A stretch of DNA of 64,000 nucleotides. It comes from Giardia muris (taxonomy: Eukaryota; Fornicata; Diplomonadida; Hexamitidae). The stretch's first letter is position 1; every line of letters starts with the position of its first letter. The stretch is taken from NCBI GenBank assembly GCA_006247105.1, contig CM016926.1, positions 1,426,001 to 1,490,000 on the forward strand, written 5' to 3'. The position numbers and the translations under genes are program-made. Under the pieces are notes generated by a model. The model had not been told where the DNA came from, searched no databases, and worked only from the letters and a program-made list of their open reading frames with translations. This document shows, in pieces, positions 1 to 9,098 of the stretch.

Positions 1-923
1 GGGAAGGGGACACTGGCGAAGGTCTGATGTCGGAACAAGCTCAGCTCGTGCTCCTGCTGTGCATTGCGAGAGGCGAGGTCATGAATCCGTGCGCGCTTCG
101 CTTCGAGCTCGCCCTTGATGGCCTCGACGCGCGCCAGAGCCTCGGTGCCGAGGAGCTCGGTTGGGTCTGTGCTTTGGGGAGTGTCGGGCATTGCGGCGCG
201 CAAGGAGTTCAACTCATCTGACATGCGCTGAACATACTCTGTCAACTGCTCAAGCCGTTTCTTTGAGGCGACGTCATCCTCGTCCTCATCGGTACTCAGA
301 CCCCTCGTCCCGAAGTCCAGGCCAACTGAGGCGCGATCATCGCCGAAGTCACTTGTTGGGAGGCCACGTAAACGACTGAAGCGGTCCTCATCTTCCTCGT
401 CGCGGCGCTTGTAGTTCGCGAGCTCTTGTTCGCAGTCCTCGTGGTCGCGCAGAAGCCTTGCGTGGCGCTCCTTGAGGTCGGATAGCTCGGCAAGAAGGGC
501 GTCCTTCTCCTTGGTTACAGCGGCCAACCTCAAGGCGCCCTCCTCGAGCTGGCGGGTGACATCTCCGGGCGCCTGGAGCGTGGAGAGTACGTTCTCCTTC
601 GCCTCCAGCCGGCCAGTGAGCTCCTGATTCATGTCCTTAAAGGCGTTGACCGTAGCGACGAGTCCGCTGAGCTCCTCCAGTCTCACGGAGTGCTCCTCCT
701 TGAGCTTATTATGGTCAGCCTGCAGGTCCATCAGCTCCTTGGCGACCTTAGTGGGGTCGTCATCGGCCAGAATCTGCAGCCGGCGCTTGAGCGCCGCCTC
801 GGCTTGCTCCTGCTCCACAGCCCGGGCCTGAAGCCTCCGGTTCTCTGTGAAGAGCACCGCGGCCTCGCGGACGAGCTCCTCGCGGCTCATGCTATCGAAC
901 GGTGGGAGCGTGTCCTTCGACAT
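1..923 (-). CDS. Coiled-coil protein, C-terminus beyond window
   Basis: An open frame runs from an ATG at 923 leftward off the window, giving 307 visible residues that start MSKDTLPPFDSMSREELV. The ATG follows an A7 tract directly, the usual leader here. Residues about 15-150 and 205-300 are rich in Leu, Glu, Lys and Arg with heptad spacing and look like long coiled coils. An acidic stretch near residue 200 (TDEDEDDVASKK) separates the two. No catalytic or named domain is visible. Structural coiled-coil proteins of this kind are common in Giardia cytoskeletal fractions, but no location can be assigned from the sequence. The gene begins only 30 bases after the stop of the gene upstream on the same strand. 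Confidence 0.75.
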   Translation of the reverse strand, partial: MSKDTLPPFDSMSREELVREAAVLFTENRRLQARAVEQEQAEAALKRRLQILADDDPTKVAKELMDLQADHNKLKEEHSVRLEELSGLVATVNAFKDMNQELTGRLEAKENVLSTLQAPGDVTRQLEEGALRLAAVTKEKDALLAELSDLKERHARLLRDHEDCEQELANYKRRDEEDEDRFSRLRGLPTSDFGDDRASVGLDFGTRGLSTDEDEDDVASKKRLEQLTEYVQRMSDELNSLRAAMPDTPQSTDPTELLGTEALARVEAIKGELEAKRARIHDLASRNAQQEHELSLFRHQTFASVPF

Positions 924-953
924 TTTTTTGGGCGTCTTGGCGCGAAGATTTCA

Positions 954-1583
954 TCAGTTCACATCTGAGATTCTTGCCCGAATCACTCGCTCGAGCCGCT
1001 CGGGAAACTCGAGGTCGGCCCGATGGAGGGCTTCGAGGTAAACGCGCTTCGATGGGATCGGTCCGGGGAGGAAGTGTACTGAGCGTTCTTGATTCGAATA
1101 CGCATACCCTCCACTCCAGGCCCTGACGGGCGGAGGGGCATGAAGGTGATGCGAGGTGACTATGGTCGTTTGATGAATCGGAGGTTCTTTCACCTCAGTT
1201 GCCTCGAAGAGCCTTCCTGCATGCTCGGCAGAAGGGGGGAGTAATGGGTTAGAGATCGCGTCAGTGACGGTGAGGGCTGTGCCATCAGGAAGTTTAATAG
1301 TCTTGGAGGGCTCGACTTCTCGTCGGCGGTTCTGTTGGATACGGCGTACCTGCTGGGCCCTCTCAGCAAGTAGCTGTGCGACGGACCCAGTCTCGGGACG
1401 GGAAAGTGAAGTCGAATATCGTTGAAGCAGTCTTGAAGAAAAGGGAGGTTTTCTAATGACTCGTCTTAAGATCACCCGTTTCCCATGACGGAGAAGGCAG
1501 CTGGCCTCTGCCTTAGATGCACATGTATTTTCCTGTCCGATAGGATGACTTGGATCTACAGTAACACCGATAGCTTCATCCAT
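954..1583 (-). CDS. Hypothetical protein, 209 residues
   Basis: I do not recognise a family. The frame is open from the only ATG it contains (1583) and fills the space between its neighbours, ending 30 bases before the next start. The first third is basic (VILRRVIRKPPF); the middle has a short helical segment (AQLLAERAQQVRRIQQNRRR); the last third is rich in Pro, His and aromatic residues, followed by a helical tail. The start lacks the A-rich leader seen at most genes in the window, so either this gene differs or its true start lies elsewhere. It may be disordered and bind a partner, but that is a guess. Confidence 0.5.
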   Translation of the reverse strand: MDEAIGVTVDPSHPIGQENTCASKAEASCLLRHGKRVILRRVIRKPPFSSRLLQRYSTSLSRPETGSVAQLLAERAQQVRRIQQNRRREVEPSKTIKLPDGTALTVTDAISNPLLPPSAEHAGRLFEATEVKEPPIHQTTIVTSHHLHAPPPVRAWSGGYAYSNQERSVHFLPGPIPSKRVYLEALHRADLEFPERLERVIRARISDVN

Positions 1584-1772
1584 TACCTCTTCAAGGCCAA
1601 GGGGGTTGATCAGTGTGTTTTCAGTCCGGGAGAGGGCGTCAGGATACGTCCTGTCAAATTCGTTGAATCATGCTCTCCGAGGGAGACCGAGGGAGAGGCA
1701 CTGGAGCACTGTTTTCCTTTCCAAGTGATGCCCTGGAATGTCGTCTTAAAGTGCTGGTAGCAATAGACAAAA

Positions 1773-3677
1773 ATGGCCAGGCAGATAACACCACTCATCA
1801 TTGCGGTCCAGAACCACGACTTTTGGGGAGTACGGCAGTACATCCCCATGTATGCAGGAAGACGAGGACACCAACGGCGGACCGCCTTGATGTATGCCGC
1901 GTCAGATGGCGTAGTCGATATCGTTAGGCTACTACTTAGTCACGAGGCCACTCTCCAGTCCGAAGGAGGTTTGACGGCGCTGATTTTCGCGGCCCAGAAC
2001 GGGCATACAGAGTGCGTCAGGATGTTGCGCGCGAAAGAGGCTAGGATTCAAGACGATTGGGGTTGGACCGCCTTGATGTGGGCTGTACAGAATAACCATG
2101 AGGCCTGTGCCCGCTTCCTCTTAGAGGACGAGGCCTACGCTCAAAACACTTGTGGCCAGACTGCCCTTATGCGGGCAGCTTGGAGTGGGCATTTGCAACT
2201 GCTTCGTCTATTGCTCAATAAGGAGGCTTGTGTGACAGATATGAACGGAATGACGGCATTGATGTACGCAGCCCAGGCCAAGAAACCCCATTGCGTACGT
2301 GCTCTTCTTCCGCTCGAGGCGCAGATGAAATCATCCACTGGCTTTACTGCGCTCATGCTAGCAACGCTTTGTGGACACCTCAGTTGTATTCGTATGCTCC
2401 TTTGTGAGACGACTCTTCGAGGCTTTGGGTCATGCCGTGATATCGTCCTCCCTCAAGGGTCGACGGCATTGATGATCGCTGCTTATTGTGGTCATCTGGA
2501 TATTGTCTCAGTTCTCTTGCCATACGAATTGGGCCTGATCAATTCGAGCGGCTATACCGCCCTATGCTACGCCTGTAAGGCTGGACACACCAACATCATC
2601 TCCCTTCTCGAACGTGAAACCGAATCGTGTATTATACGAGTTCCTCAGCCCACTCGGGGGTACACATACTTAATGCACTGCGTAGTAATCGGGGAGTTAA
2701 AGGACGTCGCCCGTGCTCTTACAGACGCACGGCGGCAAGATGAGACCGGAAAGACGGCTCTTATGTATGCTGCAGAGCTTGGGGACCTTGAAAAGGTCAA
2801 ACTACTGATCCCTTCCGAACTCGAGCTCAAGGATCGAGAAGGCAGGATGGCTATCACCTATGCCACGAATGCTGGACATCTTGCATGTGCCGCTCTACTT
2901 TCTAGCGAGATTGCTGCATCAACGCGTCGGAGGAGTAACTCCACGCTTCAGGATGAAATTGAAGAAGGAGAAAAGGTCGAGGGGTATTTCCTCCCCAGTG
3001 TAGATACAAGTCATATAAGCGTTACAGAGGAGTCAGTAGAATCCGTGACTAATTCATTTGCGGAGAGCCAGTGTAACGGACAGGTATGCGGGGAGCAGAA
3101 CCGTACATGTACTGATAATTTCCATATGAAAACCCAAACCATCGGGCTAGAATCTGTTTGCGAGACTCTTTCAGAGGACCTCGTTGACGCAAAAGAAACT
3201 CGAGTAGAAGCTGAGGAGGTGGGGAAATGTATTGACACGGTATGCAAGGAGCTCGCCACAAATGGTATACAAGCTCTTCGGTTTCCTAGATCTGTAGAAT
3301 ATAGGCTCATGCTCCCAATGAACATACTCGTGGGTGCCGGAGACTGGCGCATCAGTAATGGCCTGGAGCTATTTAAACAGCGACTGGGTGGCAGGAACGA
3401 GTCACTACATGCTGCTCTAGCGCACTATGGAAGGGTGTTCCATGAGCTTATGGCTTCATCCATGGACGATCTAACGTTGCGGTATCTAAAACATAGGAAT
3501 GACGCTGTGACTGCCAATGACACACGCGAGGCCTTTCGGATGCCTGAGCTTGCAGAAGTACTATTCAAACTTGAAAGGGTAGCACGGAACACATCCGAAA
3601 TGGTTTTGGGTCGGTGTACTAAGGAAGCCATCATCTGGAGACTCATACTCACCCCACTTCTGGCTTGTGAAAGATAG
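1773..3677 (+). CDS. Ankyrin-repeat protein (Protein 21.1 type) with extra C-terminal domain
   Basis: The ATG at 1773 follows ACAAAA. Residues about 1-390 are ankyrin repeats carrying the Giardia-style TALMYAA / TALMIAAYCGHLD signature, roughly eleven units, some degenerate. Residues about 395-500 are low-complexity and acidic, rich in Ser, Glu and Val. The last 130 residues are helical (for example HAALAHYGRVFHELMASS) and carry no ankyrin signature. Ankyrin repeats bind proteins; the many Protein 21.1 members of Giardia have mostly unknown partners. The gene is convergent with the next one, with 148 bases between them. The family call is firm; the function is unknown. Confidence 0.88.
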   Translation: MARQITPLIIAVQNHDFWGVRQYIPMYAGRRGHQRRTALMYAASDGVVDIVRLLLSHEATLQSEGGLTALIFAAQNGHTECVRMLRAKEARIQDDWGWTALMWAVQNNHEACARFLLEDEAYAQNTCGQTALMRAAWSGHLQLLRLLLNKEACVTDMNGMTALMYAAQAKKPHCVRALLPLEAQMKSSTGFTALMLATLCGHLSCIRMLLCETTLRGFGSCRDIVLPQGSTALMIAAYCGHLDIVSVLLPYELGLINSSGYTALCYACKAGHTNIISLLERETESCIIRVPQPTRGYTYLMHCVVIGELKDVARALTDARRQDETGKTALMYAAELGDLEKVKLLIPSELELKDREGRMAITYATNAGHLACAALLSSEIAASTRRRSNSTLQDEIEEGEKVEGYFLPSVDTSHISVTEESVESVTNSFAESQCNGQVCGEQNRTCTDNFHMKTQTIGLESVCETLSEDLVDAKETRVEAEEVGKCIDTVCKELATNGIQALRFPRSVEYRLMLPMNILVGAGDWRISNGLELFKQRLGGRNESLHAALAHYGRVFHELMASSMDDLTLRYLKHRNDAVTANDTREAFRMPELAEVLFKLERVARNTSEMVLGRCTKEAIIWRLILTPLLACER

Positions 3678-3825
3678 GTGCAAGACTCCTCTGTACTCAT
3701 TCCCTTCACGGAAAGATCAATGAGGCGAATGCTCACTACGGGGTCCATGACATACGAGTCCAGTGAGATGGCCATATAATGAAGGAGATGCACATCCATT
3801 AGGTCCTTCTGCTCTTGAGAAGCTT

Positions 3826-5682
3826 CTAACAATAATTGATGCCGCTATCTTCTTGTAATTGAACTGGAGCCTGGTATGGGAAGCAGTGAATACCCCGGTC
3901 CCGTACTGCCACAAACATACTATTCGTCTTCTTATCGTAAACGATTCCCAAAATATCGATTCCTAGACATTCCATCGCCGCTGATGGTTGAGAGTCTGAT
4001 AGGTCGTAGAGAAGCACCTGGCCATGCCCGTTACAATCGGCATAGTAGACTCGGTCTCCAACCCGAAGCAGTTTGGTACTAGGTATAACCTCTGGTAAGG
4101 ACCTATCCTGTAGTGGTGGACATTGAACGAACCTAGTGACTCGTTTCTCCTCGAGAAGACAGATCCACTGAGGCCGTGGGAACCAAAGAGGATCATTACC
4201 TTCTAGTCTTTTGAGTGTAGGGTGTCCAGTGGGTATTCCTTTCAGTGAAAGAGTTGAAGTAATTGTGACATCACTTGACAGGACCTCCTCCGGCTTGACC
4301 TGAAGCCCTAGAAGGTGTTGGGGTATGAGCTCGGCGGGGTAATTGGATAAGTTCAGGGTTGGGGGTGAGAGTTCCGAAAGGTCAAGACTATAACGAGAGC
4401 TCCCTTCCCGTGCCGACTTAATCAAGATCTCCACTCTAGTCTTATCGGCTTTAAGCTGCAAGATGGCTTCGATGTCACCGAACGCATTGACTGACCCCTT
4501 GGCACGATACGGCTCGGCAATTCCAGACGCCTGCTCCAAACCGCTCACAGGGTCCGCTGGCATTCTGTAGAATGACTGACTCAGGTAGATGTTCTGAATG
4601 TGGGTATAAAACCGATCAACGGGACGACAGAAACAAAGCATCCCCGTGGCTGATGAGAGATGCAACAGGGCGACCGGGATTGAGAAGACCGTCACGCAAT
4701 AGTCCTCACCACCGACCATGAGGACTATATTCTCCGTCGAGGTGGTCGAAGAGTCAAGAAGACCATCTTCCGGACAAAGCCAACAAAGACAGGTCGCGAT
4801 ATCAGGCCACATCTGTGTGTAGCTGATCTTCTCGAACGCCATCTGGAGATATAAGGCGTCCGGATTTGCGGCCGGACCAAAACAGTTGACGACGTCAAAG
4901 ACAAGGGACGTCTTAGGTCTCGAATGATTAGATTGCACCACCGCCAATATATCGCTGATATAGATATCCATGGGTAAGGTGGAAAGGGTTTCTGAGGCCA
5001 TCTCCAAGTACTCTAGACATTCCATGTATGCCTCTTGACAAGCCTTGCAGATAAACGGCTTCTGTTTCTTCAATGACGTAATGGTCCGTCTCCGTTCCTC
5101 TTTCCCCATTTGCTGGATCCTTTCTAGTTTATCAAAGGCATCTAAGCAAGAACATTCTTGCGCCGTCTCAGAACAGAGTGGAAAGAAGTTTCCAATGCCT
5201 GCACCCTTAAGGACTGCAAGTGGCTTCCGAGTTCTTAGATCAACGAGGAGAACAGACCCAGTATTCATCCCCGCGGCAAGAAGGGGAAGGTGCGGATGCT
5301 GTGCCAGTCCGACACAGTATATTTCCCGATTCTCCTCGAAGCTGAGGCGAAGGTGTTGGTTCCGAAGGTTGATTGTGAGCGTACGATCCGATCGGAGCAC
5401 ACGTATGTCAGGAACCAAAAGAAGAAAGCCCTTCCGAAGCCCAATGGCAAGCCCTTGAGTCCCATCAACGTCATAGACACAGATTCGGCTTGCCTTCCCT
5501 GGTAACTTCATCGAGGTTAGTCTATCAAACGAAGTGCTTATCCTATGAAGAGTGGTCCGTGCCGTGAAGAAGAGCCACCCATCCGTACCCTCCATCAGCT
5601 CGACATCCGGGGCATCGAAGTGGACCGTTGGGGAGGGCGCTAGACTATCATTATCTACAGACAAAACAGAAATCCGAGGCAT
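3826..5682 (-). CDS. Beta-propeller-like hypothetical protein
   Basis: This 618-residue protein is rich in short beta-type stretches such as LLAAGMNTGSVLLVDLRT, VLLYDLSD and NSMFVAVRDRGIHCF. These resemble WD40 or other propeller blades without clean GH/WD motifs. A helical, Cys-containing insert (about residues 185-235, with CSCLDAF and ICKACQEAYMEC) interrupts the first propeller half. I chose the ATG at 5682, which sits two bases after an A7 tract. An in-frame ATG 48 bases upstream (5730) lacks that leader and would overlap the divergent gene by 50 bases. A scaffold or trafficking role would fit such a fold, but nothing proves it. Confidence 0.7.
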   Translation of the reverse strand: MPRISVLSVDNDSLAPSPTVHFDAPDVELMEGTDGWLFFTARTTLHRISTSFDRLTSMKLPGKASRICVYDVDGTQGLAIGLRKGFLLLVPDIRVLRSDRTLTINLRNQHLRLSFEENREIYCVGLAQHPHLPLLAAGMNTGSVLLVDLRTRKPLAVLKGAGIGNFFPLCSETAQECSCLDAFDKLERIQQMGKEERRRTITSLKKQKPFICKACQEAYMECLEYLEMASETLSTLPMDIYISDILAVVQSNHSRPKTSLVFDVVNCFGPAANPDALYLQMAFEKISYTQMWPDIATCLCWLCPEDGLLDSSTTSTENIVLMVGGEDYCVTVFSIPVALLHLSSATGMLCFCRPVDRFYTHIQNIYLSQSFYRMPADPVSGLEQASGIAEPYRAKGSVNAFGDIEAILQLKADKTRVEILIKSAREGSSRYSLDLSELSPPTLNLSNYPAELIPQHLLGLQVKPEEVLSSDVTITSTLSLKGIPTGHPTLKRLEGNDPLWFPRPQWICLLEEKRVTRFVQCPPLQDRSLPEVIPSTKLLRVGDRVYYADCNGHGQVLLYDLSDSQPSAAMECLGIDILGIVYDKKTNSMFVAVRDRGIHCFPYQAPVQLQEDSGINYC

Positions 5683-6391
5683 GCTTTTTTTGAGCCTGAG
5701 TAGACTAAGTCTTCCTGGGGTGAGCGTCATAATCGAGACGGAGACTATCGCGGAGTGTCCCAGGCTGAAGGCCGTTGCGGCAGAGTTCTATCTCAAAGGG
5801 TTCTCCTCCCCACCACTCACGGAGGGCCTTGTGGGGCGTACCGCAGTCTTCCTTGATGAGGATGGTGGCAGCCATGCACTCCGTCGGTTAGCCCTCCGTA
5901 TCTTGGACTTAGCCGAAAGCTTATCGACACGTCCAGGACTTTCTCAGAAAGTATCAACAGAACCACTACATACTACCGTTGTTGGCCTCACCCATACCCC
6001 CGTCGACATCAATGATAGCCAGATGGTGTGCCGGGCGCTTCGGAAGACTAGCCCCCTCCTTTCCACACTCGAACAACGCTTACGAGCTCGTATTGAACTT
6101 CGAATGATATTGGAGCACCTCAATAGATTACTATTCGACGTTGCCGCAACCCTAGTACGGTACACGGAGATGCTACACCTGGACGAGCTCCCATACTCGA
6201 TGCTACTCGAAGAGGAGATAACGAAGACGAAGGAGGCGGTCACTGAGGCGGAACGGCATTGCGCTGGGACGGCGAACGGGCACACGGCCGTCGTCGAACT
6301 CTGGCATGCCTTTCATGCGCTCTGCCTTGATGTCGGGACGGATGAGGGCGTAAGGACGCAGGTGGAAGGGCCCAAGATTCAAAATGAGTGA
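5681..6391 (+). CDS. Hypothetical protein, helical C-terminal half
   Basis: The frame is open further upstream, but only through a GTG; the first ATG is at 5681, giving 236 residues. The N-terminal half is mixed and the C-terminal half (from about residue 115) is helical with Leu/Glu/Arg periodicity, for example LLSTLEQRLRARIELRMI. No known domain is recognisable. Its start codon overlaps that of the divergent propeller-like gene inside one CATG palindrome. Its stop overlaps the start of the following gene by eight bases (ATGAGTGA). Such packing supports it as a real gene in a very compact genome. Function unknown. Confidence 0.6.
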   Translation: MLFLSLSRLSLPGVSVIIETETIAECPRLKAVAAEFYLKGFSSPPLTEGLVGRTAVFLDEDGGSHALRRLALRILDLAESLSTRPGLSQKVSTEPLHTTVVGLTHTPVDINDSQMVCRALRKTSPLLSTLEQRLRARIELRMILEHLNRLLFDVAATLVRYTEMLHLDELPYSMLLEEEITKTKEAVTEAERHCAGTANGHTAVVELWHAFHALCLDVGTDEGVRTQVEGPKIQNE

Positions 6392-7838
6392 AGCGAAGCA
6401 GGTGCCAAACTCTGCCACCCAGGTCCTGCCAACGAAGGCCGTGATCTGTGGGGGAGAACTCCTCCTGCCTGAGCGCGTGGTGATTAACTGGGACGACACG
6501 AACTTTGACAATTACTTCTACACTGACGACGATGACGATGGCGTCAAGCCCGCCTCCAAAAGCCCGGTGAGCTCTCCCGTCCGTTATCGGGTGGCATACA
6601 ACCTTGGGGACATCTCCCCGCAGCGCTGGCCGGCGTCCTTATCAACGAAGCAAGCTCCTGCACCACCTGCACCATCTGTACCACCATCTCTATCTCAACC
6701 ACCCATTTCCCAACCACCTCCTCCCATTCAGCGAGTCCCTGACAAGCCTTCTCTTGAAAAGGCCCCAGCGGACGATCCAGTGGTCGACCTGAACGTGTAT
6801 CAGAAGCTTGCGGCCTCGACGGTTTCCACCGTTGAGGAAACGACACGGGCGGCTGCCGCCGCGGTGGCACGTGCTCAACGTATAAGGAATATCCTGGCAA
6901 ACACCCAAACGGGTGCGCTTTCACGGGGAGGTGGGCGTACCCCTTCACCTCAACCCGATGGTCATGGACGCTTAGTAATTGCGCAAAGTGGGATCAAAGA
7001 CGGTTATTCCAACAACCCGCCGCAACGGGCCGGTTCTATTCGGCGAGACCCAATTGAGCCTCGACAAGCGAGTCGTACTCGAGGTAGTGTTGACCCCGCC
7101 CTCATAAAGGTATCCCAAACGGACCAGAAAGAGGCCTCACGGAGTATCTCGATTCGTGGTATGCATACGAGCACGAATACACGCGTGGCAAGCCCAGACG
7201 TGAGCGGTCGCACATATCAGCACCACCCAATCCCACCAGCGTATCCTCCAAGCTCAATGGGCTGGCCTGGGGCGGAGCATTCTCAGACTCAAGCCGCTCT
7301 TCTAGCTGGCACCGGTCAGTATCGCCAGGTCTCTCCAGCGCGGAATGGTGCTTCTCCAATACAATCGCGTGCACGTGCTTCAGAGTACCTACAACCCCCA
7401 CCCTCACGCTCGTCGATATCTCTTAGTCCGAGTCGCTATCGGGCAAATAGTACCGGGCTAGATTCACAAGCGCCTAGTACATACATTCCAAAGATGGTTT
7501 TACCTGTAGGAGGAGAGCACCTCAAACAGACAGCATCTCCTCCTCGTCACCCGGTCTCGCGCACTGGGGGGACACGGACGCTAACACAGCCGATCAGGCC
7601 GAACGATAGCCCCCATTTGAGCGAGCTCCAATATATGCAAATGGCGCGGACGAACACTGTCCAGGAGGTGGCGACAATGAGGCCACATGACGTTCCCTAT
7701 AGTGAGGCGTCGGAACGAATCCGTAGGATCACAGCGTTGATGAACTATCAACGCGACCGCGCGGGAAAGTCGCCTCGCATGCTTCGAGGATCTCAAACTT
7801 CGCAAGCCGATGCTCCATATCTACCACATGGCTACTAG
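6384..7838 (+). CDS. Pro/Ser-rich disordered protein
   Basis: This 484-residue protein starts at an ATG preceded by ATTCAAA and overlapping the previous stop. The first 60 residues include an acidic run (TDDDDDG). Residues about 85-125 are very Pro-rich, with runs such as QPPPPIQ. Residues about 135-175 may form a helix (EETTRAAAAAVARAQRI). The remainder is low-complexity Ser/Arg/Pro sequence. No catalytic domain is visible. Pro-rich stretches can bind SH3, WW or profilin-type partners, but none is identified. It converges on the ankyrin-RING gene with 15 bases between the stops. Confidence 0.7.
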   Translation: MSEAKQVPNSATQVLPTKAVICGGELLLPERVVINWDDTNFDNYFYTDDDDDGVKPASKSPVSSPVRYRVAYNLGDISPQRWPASLSTKQAPAPPAPSVPPSLSQPPISQPPPPIQRVPDKPSLEKAPADDPVVDLNVYQKLAASTVSTVEETTRAAAAAVARAQRIRNILANTQTGALSRGGGRTPSPQPDGHGRLVIAQSGIKDGYSNNPPQRAGSIRRDPIEPRQASRTRGSVDPALIKVSQTDQKEASRSISIRGMHTSTNTRVASPDVSGRTYQHHPIPPAYPPSSMGWPGAEHSQTQAALLAGTGQYRQVSPARNGASPIQSRARASEYLQPPPSRSSISLSPSRYRANSTGLDSQAPSTYIPKMVLPVGGEHLKQTASPPRHPVSRTGGTRTLTQPIRPNDSPHLSELQYMQMARTNTVQEVATMRPHDVPYSEASERIRRITALMNYQRDRAGKSPRMLRGSQTSQADAPYLPHGY

Positions 7839-7853
7839 GCCGACGACGCACAC

Positions 7854-8975
7854 TTATGTCCTGTAGATGATGTAATTATCGACAATGGCGTGACAGCGGG
7901 GACAGGCCTTTCCAATTAAGCTTGCGGCACATCTTTCGCAGACACAGCAGTGCTTGCAGGGGTCAACGATGGTGTTCTTCGGCGTTGAGAGGCAAACGTC
8001 GCACATCCTCTCCCTATTGGCTCCTTGTAAGATCAATGAGGTCGTAAGCATCTCCTTCAAGCGCTCAATAAGCAGGTCCAACAGGTCACTAGGAAGTTCC
8101 TCGAGTTGATCCCAATTCAGATTCCTACAGATCATATCCAGTTCATCTCTGGGGTCATCCAATGACAAGGCTGGTATCTGTTGGTTACTCGGCAATGCAT
8201 CCTTGGAGCTTTGAAGCTGTTCCTGCAAGTATGTCACCATGCTTCTTAATCCCTCACGTTCTTTTTCAACCACCTGTAATGAGTGAGTTAATTCGTGGCT
8301 CTTTTTTTCCAATTGGTGGTTAGCTTCCTTCCATTCTCGATTCTCCTTGAAAAGCGTCCCATTCATTGCATGGATCCGTGTGAGAGAGTTCTTGAGGCTA
8401 TTAATGGTCTCATCTTGTTCCGCTTCCTTCTGCTTCAGATATGCTTCTGAGAACGCGAGTTTATCATCACTTTCGAGCTTGTCGGTAAGGTGTTTGACCT
8501 CCCAACGAAGCTTTCGTATTTCGGTGTCTTGTTGTTGGAGTTTCTCTCGCAAGGCAATCACATAGGGGTTATTCTCATTACCAATACCCATGGAAGTCGG
8601 AGACCCACGCGGTAACTTCTCGTGCTTCCCAGTGAAGGGGGAGGGCTCCAGGGGATACTGCTGACACCAGGCCTCCGGGACGGTCTCATACTCCTTCAAG
8701 AGGGCTACACACTCGTGCTGCTCATTCAACAAAGCATGCATCAGAGCGTTGCAGCCGTTTGCATCTATGCGGTTATTCTCGGCCGGGATCAATGCACTGA
8801 CGACCTCGACGTTCCCTAGGATAGCGGCATGCATCAAGGCGGTTCTTCCCTCCTCGTCGGTGGCAGAAACCCCTTCTCGTATCAGTTTCCTCACCTGCTT
8901 GACATCACCATTACGCGCTGCCTCGATCAATGACATTCCTTGTTCACGAGGCTGGATGAGCTTGTGGAATGTCAT
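7854..8975 (-). CDS. Ankyrin and RING-finger protein, probable E3 ubiquitin ligase
   Basis: The 373-residue protein has three modules. Residues about 10-100 hold three ankyrin repeats (EGRTALMHAAILGNVEVV). Residues about 130-270 form a long coiled coil. The last 50 residues form a RING finger spaced C-x2-C-x11-C-x-H-x3-C-x2-C-x8-C-P-x-C, the compact type seen at the C-termini of IAP and MDM2 proteins. Such RINGs recruit E2 enzymes and often dimerise, so an E3 ligase targeting an ankyrin-bound substrate is a reasonable inference. The longest frame begins with TTG, so the ATG at 8975 is used; its nearest A tract lies about 25 bases upstream. Confidence 0.85.
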   Translation of the reverse strand: MTFHKLIQPREQGMSLIEAARNGDVKQVRKLIREGVSATDEEGRTALMHAAILGNVEVVSALIPAENNRIDANGCNALMHALLNEQHECVALLKEYETVPEAWCQQYPLEPSPFTGKHEKLPRGSPTSMGIGNENNPYVIALREKLQQQDTEIRKLRWEVKHLTDKLESDDKLAFSEAYLKQKEAEQDETINSLKNSLTRIHAMNGTLFKENREWKEANHQLEKKSHELTHSLQVVEKEREGLRSMVTYLQEQLQSSKDALPSNQQIPALSLDDPRDELDMICRNLNWDQLEELPSDLLDLLIERLKEMLTTSLILQGANRERMCDVCLSTPKNTIVDPCKHCCVCERCAASLIGKACPRCHAIVDNYIIYRT

Positions 8976-9040
8976 CAACTAGACCAGAAGAGGGATCTTT
9001 TTTGTTCACTTTAATACCACTGCTATTTTTTTGGCCTAGA

Positions 9041-9064
9041 CGCGATCGCTTGATCGCGCGATCG
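9041..9064. repeat. Cluster of short GATCGC palindromes
   Basis: In the 123-base gap between two minus-strand genes, an 8-base palindrome (GCGATCGC) is followed at once by a 12-base perfect palindrome (GATCGCGCGATC). It lies just upstream of an A/T-rich segment and the ankyrin-RING start. It could be a protein-binding site or chance; no function is known. Confidence 0.35.
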
Positions 9065-9098
9065 TGTGAGCAAACGATGTAGTCTCTCCTCTACCCTC

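Noticed and set aside
954..1583. A spliced first exon for the gene starting at 1583
   Set aside because: The start lacks an A-rich leader, but I found no convincing Giardia-type splice sites upstream, so the simple reading frame is kept.
5552..5680. A 43-codon N-terminal extension of the gene at 5681
   Set aside because: It begins with GTG and lies wholly antisense to the divergent propeller-like gene.
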